Positions 10,298 to 21,066 of a stretch of 64,000 bases of DNA are shown here, in pieces. The stretch covers positions 372,001 through 436,000 of the forward strand of contig JAKEKT010000011.1 of NCBI GenBank assembly GCA_021495925.1, given 5' to 3'. The position numbers were made by a program, and so were the translations under genes. This DNA is from Diplodia intermedia (lineage: Eukaryota; Ascomycota; Dothideomycetes; Botryosphaeriales; Botryosphaeriaceae). Numbering within the stretch: position 1 is the first letter of the stretch; each line of letters opens with the position of its first letter. The notes beneath the pieces were generated by a model that was not told where the DNA came from, searched no databases, and saw nothing but the letters and a program-made list of their open reading frames with translations.

Positions 10298-11280
10298 GGC
10301 AGCTGGGTGTGCTTGCAGAGAAGGGCAAAACAGCCATTGTGGCGAGACTTAAATGCAGGAACCCACAAGATAGGTCAAGGCTCAACGGCTGCAGGGAAGC
10401 TCGTACGGAAGGGCCGGGCCCTGGTGGAGCGGAGACGGAGTTATTCTTAGCAGATAGTTCCGGATAGGGAGTTAGAGTTGCAGCATGAAGTATAGCAGCA
10501 CGGCCCGCGGGAGAGCGGACACGAAGGTGACAGTGTGACAGGGCGGGACCCGCTCTCCCCTCCCGCGTCGATCCTACTTCCCAGTCGAGTTAAGCGTCGG
10601 GTGGCGCTAACTAACAACCACCAGCCCCGCTTCCCGGTTGGCTTAACGGTCGCCGATTCCCTCGCGTTGAAGCTTGAGGCCACGTCCAACTGCGGCCAGC
10701 TGCTTCCCTATCCGAGTTTTCGTATTGCTCTGCTTGTGCAGCCCCCTGCTCGTGTATTCCCTGCTGTCCCGCTTTTGGCCCCGCGGCTAGTCGAGCGGTT
10801 GCATCCCCCACCTCAGCCCACCGGAAACCACCGCGATAATCCACCACTCCCAAGCTGGTCGCGGACCCTCCTCGGTCGCCGCTGTGGGGATGCTTGCTGT
10901 CTACGGAGCTGTTCCCGCCCGCCCCGTACTTGTCTGCAGTCTGGCCGTACACAAGAGTAGTTGAAACCACTCCACTTCCGTCGCCGTATGCAAGCGAATG
11001 CAACGTCGAGCGGGCAATTGTTTGGAGAGGACTCCGACATTTTGTGGAGGCTCTGCGCACAGTATTCCGACCAAACAAAGGCTTCGTACGTCAAGACCGT
11101 GCAAAGCGACTACATGTTACTCTCCTCTTTCACCCCAAAAACACACCAAGCTCCCTGCGTGTCCGGTTGTAGAAGTGGGCTTTTGAGTTACATAACAGCA
11201 TCACTCCAAAGCACGCATGTAAGTCTGCATCAAGCGGAGAAGGGTTGAGAATGTTGAAGTGAAGGGACCAGCTTAGACTT

Positions 11281-12277
11281 CTAGGCAAATTCTTCGATTT
11301 CCGGCCGGGCAGGACCCAGCAGAATAACTTCAACCGTTATGTCGATGGCTGACGTCAAATCCTCCTCTAATCTTTTCGGAAACGCCTCGGAACGAGCAGG
11401 AGGTCGGGCTCGAAGAAAGATTCGAAGATTGGACGGGATGATCTGTGAAAGGCGCAGCGCCCCATCGCCATGAAGCATCGCCGCAGCGCTCTCCTCTTGG
11501 CAGATGGGGCCGAAGAAGACAGTACCATCGTCGTTGCTGATCCTTGGCGGGGAGATCTGAAGCTTCCATCTCATTAAGGGACCCTTGCCACTAGCGTCAT
11601 CCTGTCGTGGTCCGAAACGCGAGGGTAATTGGGATTGACCGATTGACCCCCCGCAACTCGACTGCTTGTTCTTCGCGCCTTCTAGGGTTGATAATCTTTC
11701 AATTTTGACTGGGTGTGCACGATCGGCTGCGCGCGGCTCGTCGTCGGCCCGCTCGGACGTTGCGAGGCTTGAATGAGGCTGCATTCTGGCCCTTGTCCTT
11801 GCTCGTTCGTCCATCCATTCATTCAACAAAATTCCATGCTCGCACACGCGCGATTCAGAAACCAGAATGAAACATGCGACGCCCACGCCGGTGCCGATGC
11901 CTATCAGCCAGCAGAGGAATCGACGGTTGCCAGCCGCATGGCTTTTTCGCCTTCGTGCATGAGACAGTGAACGGACATCCTACATGCAATTTCTCGAACA
12001 CTACCGCATCCGGCTGACCGACCTCCGTCTTGACCAACAGTTGGTTCAACAAACTCCACATGGCGTCATTGGAGAAATAACCCCGCGAGCGGTGAACGCT
12101 ACCCAAGCCAGCAGCTGAGGACGGGCAGCCTAAAAGGCACCACCTCGCTCGCTCGCCCGGTGCGATCGCCATCGACGAGATGAGAGGATCCACGCGCGCC
12201 AAAACGTGCACACGCCGACTTGATCTTGCAAACTTCAGCTTGTACCATTCTATCTCCTCGTCCATGGCCTTCTCCAT
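11281..12277 (-). CDS. Possible gene encoding a small single-span membrane protein
   Basis: Tentative. A long minus-strand frame ends at 11281. Its upstream part reads RRFLCWLIGIGTGVGVACFILVSE, which looks like one transmembrane helix flanked by basic residues, followed by about 190 hydrophilic residues ending PARPEIEEFA. This frame has no ATG of its own. An ATG at 12277 opens another frame (MEKAMDEEIEWYKLKFAR...) that can be joined to it in phase by an intron of about 46 nt ending TGTAG near 11990, but the donor (gtcggt) is weak. The membrane-like segment could be chance. No family is recognised. Confidence 0.2.
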
Positions 12278-12420
12278 CCATGTGGAATACTAAAATCACT
12301 ACTGGGGCAAAATGAGATGTAAGGCGAAGCGAAGATAGTGGCAGGCCCTCAGGCTTCCAGTGTCAGCTGACGTGCTGCGGTGGCTGTTGTGTGAAAAAGA
12401 AAAGCCTGTGGTATCCGATG

Positions 12421-12450
12421 CCCAGCCCAGCCCAGCCCAGCCCAGCCCAG
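12421..12450 (+). repeat. (CCCAG)6 microsatellite
   Basis: Six perfect tandem copies of the pentamer CCCAG in non-coding DNA between the GH43 and G-alpha genes. Confidence 0.9.
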
Positions 12451-13406
12451 CAACCCTTCCGTTCCTTCTCAATATCTCCCCGCCGCCGGAAACAATGAAA
12501 CTCCTGTGGTCCCTCCTGTCCCTTCTCTTCCGTCCTGATGCCTGCCAAGATCGAATATGAGCCCCTACCCGAAAGCCAACCAATTTTCCGACGAAAACCC
12601 AAAAGCAAACTCTGTGACGATGACGATGACGATAAATAAAGCAAGGGATTCCAGTCCTGCAACATCGACCGACTGCCAAATTTTGATAGCGATTATTAGT
12701 AAATAGGGAGCCCTGTCCGGGAACCCGTCATCCGACGAGTTCACGTCGGGCGCGAGGATATGATGACGGCTAAAGGAAAAGGGGAAACTAAAGGAAACGC
12801 TCATTAAACATCGCATGCACGCACGCGAGCCATCGCGCACACCCACTATGACAGAGGAAAATGAGAGGATAGGAAAATGAATGCAATCAACGAAATGAGC
12901 ATGGCAAAAAACCGCCAGTCAGTGAGACGGCTGCGACAAAAAAAAATATCGAAACATCCAAGGCAATGAGGATCGAGCATCCTGTGACAAAACCTCCCGC
13001 CCGCCGATGAAACGCAACAAAGGAAACAAGGGAAATTGAGTATATCGAGGGAAACTTTTTTTGCGACGATCTCAGTCGCATTGGGAGCTGGTTCAATCGT
13101 CGTGGTGTAAAAAAAAAGGGCCCGGAATTAGATTTCCCGAAGTGACGGGCTCCCAAAGCAAGATGTCAAACGCCTCCAGACACCATGAAACTCCAATGCT
13201 TGCAGGCGCAACCCTCGTGTGAGAAAAATCCGTGAACGCGTATGGAGGAAGAGACAAGTGAGATGAGGGTTCGTAATTGTGTGTTGGCCGTATGAATTGG
13301 TATCGGGTGTATTATTGCGTGCCAGGGGGATCGGCTGTGCACAGATGGTTTCTGAATCGGCGATCTGCGGTAAGGCGAGAGTAGATGCGGAGGGTGTGGT
13401 GAAGGA

Positions 13407-14742
13407 TCATAAGATGCCCGAGTCCTTGAGCGCGTTCTGCAAGATGGTCTCTTTGACGGCGGCGAAGACGAGCCGGATGTTTGACGTGTCCGTGGCTTGG
13501 GTGAGGCTGGTTTCATGGTCAGCTCAAAGCTGTCAGCATCCGCGAGACATTGATTGACTTACTGTGGATAGAGGTTCAGATGCGCGCGGTTGACCTGGTT
13601 GAATCTCCACAACAGGTACTTGGCCGCGCGATTGACGTCGTTACCACCAGAATAGTCCGGGAAATAATTGCCCAGCGGCGATCTTGCGAGCTTCGCCTTG
13701 AACAGGTCCACCTTGTTCAGGAAGAGAATGATGCTCGTCCGCATGAACCACCTCGAGTTAACCACCGAATCGAATAACACCAGACTTTCCATCATCCGGT
13801 TCTATTCCCGTTAGCTTGCCGGTGTAACCGTTATATGTTTCCGGCTCCTTACCTGACTGCTTTCCTCGAGCAAGACTTGGTCGTACTCGCTCAATGCGAC
13901 ACAGAAGATAATAGACGTGACATTTTCGAAACAGTGTATCCACTTCTTCCGCTCGCTTCTCTGACCGCCGACGTCGAACATGCTGTGTGCTGTGTCAGCG
14001 AATTCGACACATGTGAGCTGCACGATCCGTCTTACTGTATGCTAAGCTGTCCCATTGTAAACCGCGTCTCGTAGATACCGGTGGTCTTGGTACGGGCTCG
14101 TAGGACGTCGGATTCTATGGGAATGTAATCGGGGGCTGCTATCCGGGCAACTTCATCAAAGAAACTGTGGCATGTTAGCGTGTGGTCCCGCATTAACAAA
14201 GGCGAGTGACATACTATGGTGCCGAATCCATCAGGTAAAATTCGCTGGAACGGTCGAGCACCTGTTTGACGCAGGGATCGTGCCAAACAGAGCTAATGGC
14301 CTGGCCGACCTTTGCGTCGAGCGGCTTCTCCGGATCGGGATCCACCACGTATTCCATCAGGTAGTCGCAGTACTCATCATTTCCCGGGAGCTCCGGCTCG
14401 ATGTCGAACTGCCGCATGGCGCCTATGAGCGACTTTGCACAGTCGATGACGTTCTTGTAGATGGTGAGGCGGTACATGGAGAGCTCCTCGACAGTGTAGC
14501 CGTTCTGATGTATGATCTTCATCTGCTTGACAATGGTCGACTTGCCGCTCTCACCGGAGCCTGCAGGGCCGGGTTAGCACGGTGGCGCGGGGGTTGAGCG
14601 TGGCTCAAGGAAGCGTACCCAGCAGCAGGATCTTGCATTCTCGCCGTAGTCGCCTCGAGTCCTCCTCCAGCTTCTTGTCAATCGCCTGGCTGCGCTTCTT
14701 CTGATCTGCATCCTCGTTGTTGGTGCTCATGCAAATGCCCAT
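13407..14742 (-). CDS. ganB: Group III heterotrimeric G-protein alpha subunit
   Basis: Six exons on the minus strand: 14619-14742, 14215-14560, 14036-14164, 13853-13982, 13563-13801 and 13407-13506. Introns are 50-58 nt and all junctions are in frame; the protein has 355 residues, the usual length. MGICMS at the N-terminus gives a myristoylation Gly2 and a palmitoylation Cys4. GTPase motifs: P-loop GSGESGKST 42-50, switch I RTKTTG with Arg181, DVGGQ with Gln207, NKVD 272-275. The C-terminus ends KDSGIL, without the pertussis-toxin cysteine at position -4. This and the leader [15 protein letters not shown] place it in group III (GanB, GNA-3, MagA), which signals nutrient and carbon sensing to adenylate cyclase. 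It lies head to head with the Hog1 gene. Confidence 0.95.
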
Positions 14743-16869
14743 GGTGGCTTATCGCCGCGGCGGCAGCCGACGACGCTGACGGACTGGGCAGGAGGACGTT
14801 GAGGGTGGTCCGGATGGCGCACGGCGGCGAGGGGTGTCGGTGTGGACCAGCGAGGCAGGGCGCGGTGGTGGACTCGTCGACGTCAGTCCCGGTGCTGGCC
14901 CGGCGTGGGTGGGTGCGGTGAGGTCGGGTGCGGTCGTCGGGGCTGAGGAGCGGCGAGGCGCAGGATGATGTCGTGGAGGGATGCGGCGCCAAGTACGGGA
15001 GAGGCAGGCGCCGGGGCTGGCGGGAAGTCGGGGGAGCTCGCTCTGGGGTCGCGGCGAAGCCTCGTGCGGATGCGGCAGCGGTAGAAGGTTGGGCGGGTTC
15101 TGGCGGACGGAAGAGACGGCCGTTGGAGGGTGGGCGTGGGCTGGATGGAGAGGTGATGTGCAGCACTTCGAGTCCCTGTCGACGTCGTTTCGCATCCAGG
15201 GAGTCTGTGCACCTTGCCTTGCGACAGCGCCGGCTGCGGTGGGCGGCGGCGGCTGGGCTGGGGGCTAGGGCCTGGGGGCTACGCTTCAACGCAACGGCTC
15301 TGGCTCAGCGGATGCGCGCGAGGGAGGCAGCAAGCAGCGTGCAGCGTGGCAGCAGTTGGTGCGGGCAAGGTCAGGATGGGAGAGCGCAAGCTGGCCGCAG
15401 TCGAGTCGGTGACTGGCTTTGACCGGTGGGAGTGTGCCAGGGAGTCTCGTACGTCGCAGCGCTGTTGGCTCGTTGCGAGGCCCAAGCACGCCCGCGAGGT
15501 ACAGGCAGGAGCGCACTGCTTTGTCCGGGACTGCGGGAAACAAGGGCGCGCACTACTCAGCCCAGCAGCATGCCGCCCGTCTCCAGATGTGCTGCTGCCA
15601 AATATAACGCTGGCCGATTGAGTGGGTGGTGTTTGAGCAATCCAATCCGCCCGCTCGCTCGCTGCGAGCGCCCTTCATCGAGCTAGGCGGGCCTGCGGCG
15701 GTTTCACTCTTTCGGTGTGCCTGACCAGTATCAGCGCCGCCCGCGCCTGGTGCGACTCCTCTCATAGCAGTGCGTATCACGCTGGTCTTTGGCGGGCGAT
15801 CACGACGTGCTGCGCGCGCCGAAATGACCTCGGACATTCGCTCGCTCCCACGGCTCCTTTAGCCCAGCAGCCCCTTCTCCTGGCGGCGTCGCGACGTTAT
15901 TTGACAACGCGCTCACACCCGCCGCCGTGCCACCGTTTCATCGTCAGGCACCCAGCGCGCAGCGCCTCGCTTATCGGCGCCAGCGAAATGGCCGTCCGGG
16001 CAGAGTGCAATAAAACTGCTGCAGATTGCTTCGGCAGGAGGGTAGTGGCGGGCCGTCGAGTGCGGCGGTGCGCTGGCAGCAGCGGCGATGTGCGCGTGGG
16101 CGCCGCGCTCCACGCGTGGCCCCATGTCTGGCGAGCGAGCAGATGCGATTTTGACCGATTCGATGGGGATTGCTCTGAAAACGAAATAGCATGCAGCCAC
16201 AGTTGGCGGCGATGACGCCGGCCAGAGCTGCAGAGTCCCGGTTTTTGCCTCTGGGCCTGGCCGTGGAGCCCCTCCATCCAGCGATCATCAGGTCGCGACG
16301 AGGCAGTTCGCAGCAGCGTCGCCGTCCGCCGCCCGCTCGCCGCTCGCCGTCGCGGGCTCTGGCCCGGCTGTGTGCGTGCTGCATCTCGACTCGGCCGTTT
16401 CCGAAGCCGGTCTGGCGTCGCGGGCGTGCCTTGCCGGGCGATGGGCTGGGCGGCGGTACTGATTCGTGTGCACCGGCAAGCCTCTTGCGGCCGGCCCACG
16501 CGCCTCTACAGTGACGTATTGCGTGCCTTAGCCACGGCGATGTGATCGAGCGCAAGGTCTTCGGCCTTCGACTAGTTAGTCCAAGGTTGGCCATCGGGCA
16601 AGCGCAAAACACCAGCCGTCCCTCGTCAATTCGCAAAGGCACACTTGTGCGCTCCCCTCTCTCTCTCTCCTGCACTCCCAGCTCCCAGCCCGCGGCATCG
16701 ATTCCGGAACCACTCAGCGCCCGCAAGCCGCTGCCTGCCGCCACACTTCACCACTTCCCCTCTCCGACAGACTCTCCTGCTCGCCGCTCAACGCTCGACG
16801 TCAACCCCTGCTCCGCCGCAACAAAGACGCCTCATCCCCTCTTCCCAGGCTATCGCGCCCGCAGTCACC
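14743..16869. promoter_or_regulatory. Bidirectional promoter region between G-alpha and Hog1
   Basis: 2.1 kb of GC-rich DNA between the start codons of two divergent signalling genes. Open frames exist but have no coding character, no splice support and no recognisable motif. The Hog1 side has a CT-rich tract (ctctctctctcc near 16660) typical of fungal core promoters and 5' UTRs. Long leaders on one or both transcripts are likely. Confidence 0.55.
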
Positions 16870-18389
16870 ATGGCGGAGTTTGTACGCGCCCAGATCTTCG
16901 GCACGACGTTCGAAATCACCAGCAGGTTCGCCGTGCTCCAATGCCATCCGCCCTGCAGGCGCGCCGCTGACCGCGATCGCACAGGTACACCGACCTGCAG
17001 CCCGTCGGAATGGGCGCCTTTGGCCTCGTATGGTATGCTTGTCCGCGAAAACTACGTCGCGAGACGCGTCGCTGACCGATATGCGTGTGTGCGTGCAGCT
17101 CGGCCAAGGACCAGCTCACCGGCCAGGCCGTCGCCGTCAAGAAGATCATGAAGCCCTTCAGCACCCCCGTGCTCTCGAAGCGGACATACCGTGAGCTGAA
17201 GCTGCTGAAGCATCTGCGGCACGAGAATGTGAGGCTCTCCGCGCCCCGCCGTGGGGGGCCAGCAACCCCGCTAAACCGTCGGACAGGTCATCAGTCTTAG
17301 CGACATCTTCATCTCCCCGCTCGAGGACATGTACGCGAAAAACTTTTCCAATCACGCGGCAAACCTGCTTACAGACGTCTAGTTACTTCGTCACGGAGCT
17401 GCTTGGAACGGACCTGCACCGTCTTCTCACGTCGCGGCCTCTGGAGAAGCAATTCATTCAATATTTCCTCTATCAAATACTGGTGCGCACGCAGACAACC
17501 CCGCCGGTGGCAAACACCTTGGACCCCCTTCTGACTTATGCAGCGTGGTCTGAAATATGTCCACTCCGCCGGCGTTGTTCACCGCGACCTTAAGCCCAGC
17601 AACATCTTGGTCAACGAGAACTGTGATCTGAAGATCTGCGACTTTGGCCTTGCCCGCATCCAAGACCCCCAGATGACGGGATACGTGTCGACACGATACT
17701 ACCGGGCTCCCGAGATCATGCTTACGTGGCAGAAGTACGACGTCGAGGTTGATATCTGGAGTGCGGGCTGCATCTTCGCCGAGATGCTGGAGGGCAAGCC
17801 TCTGTTCCCCGGCAAGGACCACGTCAACCAGTTCTCGATTATCACGGAACTCCTGGGCACGCCTCCGGACGATGTGATCCAGACGATTTGCAGCGAGAAT
17901 GTGAGACACGCGCTGGTTGTTTTCGGAGCTCGGGGCTAACGCAGGTTTTGCAGACGCTGAGATTCGTCCAATCGCTGCCGAAGCGTGAGCGGCAACCGCT
18001 GGCCAACAAGTTCAAGAATGCGGACCCGCTTGGTATGTCTCGGAAGTAAAGTGGCCCCGACGCTTGCGCTGACGTGTTGCAGCCATTGACCTGCTCGAGA
18101 ACATGCTCGTCTTCGACCCGAAGAAGCGTGTAAGAGCGGGTGACGCGCTCGCGCACCCCTACCTTGCGCCGTACCACGATCCCACGGACGAGCCGGTGGC
18201 GGAGGAAAAGTTCGACTGGTCGTTCAACGACGCGGACCTCCCGGTTGACACATGGAAGATCATGATGTACGAGATAATTGCTTGAAGGGGTGGCGGCGAC
18301 GTAGCTAACGCAGGTGCAGGTATTCGGAAATTCTTGACTACCACAATGTAGATGCCAACGCTCCGGACGTCGAGCAGAACGGCAATTAA
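16870..18389 (+). CDS. hog1: Hog1-type stress-activated MAP kinase
   Basis: Nine exons: 16870-16925, 16985-17032, 17099-17228, 17287-17330, 17383-17482, 17544-17900, 17954-18032, 18083-18266 and 18320-18389. All eight introns are 50-66 nt and in frame; the protein has 355 residues. The kinase motifs are complete: GMGAFGLV glycine loop, AVKK lysine, HRD at 139-141, DFG at 159-161, and the TGY activation loop with Thr171 and Tyr173, which marks the p38/Hog1 class. A common-docking-type acidic stretch lies in the C-terminus. The kinase acts at the end of the HOG cascade (Ssk2, Pbs2, Hog1) in osmotic, oxidative and fungicide (phenylpyrrole) responses and moves to the nucleus when phosphorylated. 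Orthologues: SakA, OS-2, Osm1. Confidence 0.97.
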
Positions 18390-19576
18390 AGGGCGTGGCG
18401 TTCAGCGAATCTTGTCATGACAGCCCATTGTGCGCGCGAATGCCCTACATTTCGGCCTCTCTTGCATTTCTGTTAGAAAGCTCTTCGACTTTTCAATACG
18501 CGGAAACAGCGCATGGCAACCCCGGATCACACACTACGGTGTTAAGACATGGCAGCGGGCGAGTTGGCGATCATGGGCGCTATTTTCCTTCTGGGATTTG
18601 GGCGATGGCGGGGAACCACGGTCCCCGCGCAGGGTGTTTTCTTTTCTCTTTCCCATGTCTTCTGCCGCATGCGATACATAGATGAACAACAATGACAGCC
18701 ATCGACAGCACGATGGCGTAACGGATTCGATATGAGAAGCGAACATCTGGCGGGGCGAGGTGCGGACAAAAATCCGAGCGAATATCTTTTTCATGCCAGC
18801 ATTGCATCATCAGGCCCAGAGACTGACTCGAGACCCAGCCCTACTTATAGGTCATGCATGTATGGATGATGCAATGCAAATGTGGGGTTGAGATTTGCTG
18901 GGGTGGCGGCGCGCGATGGCAAAGAACAGGGACAGGGCTGTTGATGATATTCGCCTCCTGCATGCTATGATGTTTGATCGGTGGCGCAGAAGTCCCCTTG
19001 TCCGCCGTGTGCGCATGGCCGGGGGGAAGGCGATCCCGACGTGGCGGTGTAGACGATCGCGATGGAGTGATTGGGCGATGAGGCGAAGAGGCAAAGGCGC
19101 TGGCTTCCGTTGCCTCAGACACTCCGACGTCTGTTCATTGGTGTAATCTTCGAGGGCTGATTACTCAGCTGTGAATTCCGCACTGAGATCCAGAGGGATG
19201 AGCAGTCGCACGTCGCGACCGCACAGCGATTTCTGACTGCGGTTGCCAAGCCTAGGTTTTTCCTGAATTAAGCCGGTCGAAGCTGTTGAGTCGCCGCGCT
19301 CCGACACTACTACCGGTGGCTGGCCAGCCAGCTTTGAGGCAATAATGACCACGTCCGCGTTGGGCCTAGCGCGGCCCTGGCCCGAGTTCTTGAGATAATG
19401 GCTCCGACGGCTTACGCATGGCTTAACAATCACAACTGCGCCGTCAGCTGGGAGGTATGGCCATGACAACGCCTGACAAAGTGTCTACAAACACCACTGG
19501 TAATCGCTCGAACTTTCGGGTTCCCTAATTGAAACATCTATAAATCCCAGCGCTGCGCTCGTTGTTCCTGATTTTC
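18390..19576. other. Intergenic between Hog1 and pirin
   Basis: 1.2 kb holding the Hog1 3' UTR and the pirin promoter. The only motif seen is a TATA box just before the pirin start. No gene is supported. Confidence 0.55.
19539..19545 (+). promoter_or_regulatory. TATA box of the pirin gene
   Basis: TATAAAT lies only 38 nt before the first in-frame ATG (19577), so transcription should begin very close to, or even past, that ATG. The position bears on which of two in-frame starts is used. Confidence 0.55.
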
Positions 19577-20617
19577 ATGCCCAAAATCAATTCCTTCAAC
19601 GTCGCCGGCAAGCAGACCTCAAGCATCCCATCCAGCAAAGTCATCTTCGCAACATTAGCAGCGCTTATTGCCGTCACCCTGGCTCTCTTCACGCCCCTGC
19701 GTAGTTTCCTCCCGAGCAGACTACATCCCAGGATCTCTGCTCTCCGCACAATGGCCACCACCACCACCACTACCACCACCACCACCACCCCGACATCACC
19801 AGCAAGCAAAACCTTTGGCCCCGCCGCCCCGCCGCCCAGCATGGAAATCGCCCCTCGTCCGTGGAACGAGCGCGGCCACGCCGACCACGGCTGGCTGCAC
19901 ACGTACCACACCTTCTCCTTCGCCTCGTACTGGTCGCCCGAGCACGAGTCGTTCGGCCCGCTGCGCGTCATCAACGAGGACCGCGTCGCGCCGGGCACGG
20001 GCTTCGGCGCGCACTCGCACGCCGAGTTCCTGATCTGGAGCTACATCGTGCGCGGCGAGCTCGAGCACAAGGACTCGATGGGCAACCTGGAGCGCCTGCG
20101 CCGCGGGGACGTGCAGTTCACCAGCGCCGGCACCGGCATCCGGCACTCCGAGTTCAACCGCAACAGGGACGACGAGCTGCACTTCCTGCAGATCTGGGCG
20201 AAGCCGGCGGTGGCCCGGCTGGCGCCCGCGTACACGACGAGGCACTTCCCCGACGCGCTGAAGGTCAACCGCCTCTGCCGCGTCATGGAGAGCGTGGGCC
20301 GCCACGACGGCGGCGATGGCGAGAGCGACCCGATCCCGCTGCATGCGGATCTGAGCATGAGCGCGTCGCTGCTGGAGCCCGGCGTGAAGGTCAGGCATCA
20401 GCTCGTCGCTGACGGCGAGCGCAAGGTCTACGCGCATGTGGTCATGAGCGGGCGGGAGCAGCCGAAGGATGGCGGCGCTGCCATCAGGATAGGGGATAAG
20501 GTTCTGAGAGAGGGAGATGGTGCATATGTTGAGGGGCTGAAGGGTCCGGGGGAGGTTGTGGTGGAGAGTGTGGGAGACAAGAGGGCCGAGTTCCTCCTTT
20601 TTGATATGGGACCTTGA
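19577..20617 (+). CDS. Pirin-family cupin protein with N-terminal hydrophobic extension
   Basis: Intronless, 346 residues from the ATG at 19577. Residues 1-58 form an extension with a hydrophobic span (VIFATLAALIAVTLALF) that ordinary pirins lack. A second ATG at 19751 starts MATTTT with an 11-Thr run and would give a cytosolic/nuclear protein of 288 residues. The pirin core begins near residue 85 (RPWNERGHADHGWLHTYHTF). The metal-binding motif includes FGAHSHAEFLIWSYIV, ELEHKD and GTGIRHSEFN, giving the expected His/His/His/Glu set. Pirins are Fe-binding cupins; bacterial YhhW and human pirin have quercetinase activity and nuclear pirin is a redox-sensing co-regulator. Role here unknown. Confidence 0.9.
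   Translation: MPKINSFNVAGKQTSSIPSSKVIFATLAALIAVTLALFTPLRSFLPSRLHPRISALRTMATTTTTTTTTTTPTSPASKTFGPAAPPPSMEIAPRPWNERGHADHGWLHTYHTFSFASYWSPEHESFGPLRVINEDRVAPGTGFGAHSHAEFLIWSYIVRGELEHKDSMGNLERLRRGDVQFTSAGTGIRHSEFNRNRDDELHFLQIWAKPAVARLAPAYTTRHFPDALKVNRLCRVMESVGRHDGGDGESDPIPLHADLSMSASLLEPGVKVRHQLVADGERKVYAHVVMSGREQPKDGGAAIRIGDKVLREGDGAYVEGLKGPGEVVVESVGDKRAEFLLFDMGP
19757..19789 (+). repeat. ACC trinucleotide repeat in pirin
   Basis: Eleven consecutive ACC/ACT codons encode a poly-threonine run right after the second in-frame ATG of the pirin gene. The repeat is likely length-polymorphic. Confidence 0.85.
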
Positions 20618-21066
20618 GAGAGCGAATACCATGTTTTCGTCCCATCATTTTTGCGTACACATAGCTTGTTTAGAAGTCAGTCTGTAACTGAGATTCGATG
20701 AGAGTCACGAAAATAGATACCGCTGAATGAAGCTTGCATGTACAGCTCCGTAACGTTTCATGGCCAATGATTTTGTAGAAGCTTACACTAAGGTTTGTAC
20801 AAAGACATCATAGATTGTCAAATGCCAGAAGGTGCCGTGGCATTTGACAGTCGAGCCGATGATTCACCGGATCCCTCCATCTTTGGCCTCGACTTTAGCC
20901 TAAACCCCTCACTTGGCACTCCACCGTGACCTGGAGGGACGGTACTGCCCCGCCATGATCTACCGGGGCAATTCGACCTGGGGTGATGTCTTAAAGATGG
21001 ATGCGCTCTGCGGCTCATCGCCGTTCCAAGTTCTCCTCACTCTCAACAACCGGTCCACCTCGAGCA
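20618..21066. other. Intergenic between pirin and GH5
   Basis: 450 bp containing the pirin 3' UTR and the GH5 promoter. Nothing further recognised. It contains a near-repeat of gccagaaggtgccgtggcat/tttgacag-type sequence without clear meaning. Confidence 0.5.

Larger units (their letters stand above)
10298..13406. other. Long intergenic region with one possible gene
   Basis: A 3.1-kb stretch between the GH43 and G-alpha genes. It holds the GH43 promoter on the left, a weakly supported minus-strand reading (see 11281-12277), a (CCCAG)6 repeat, and on the right the AT-rich 3' UTR of the G-alpha gene. No strong gene is visible. Confidence 0.5.

Noticed and set aside
14743..16869. Several open frames of 90-260 codons between G-alpha and Hog1
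   Set aside because: They overlap one another on both strands, are Arg/Ala/Pro-rich, and show no splice structure or motif; best read as promoter and leader.
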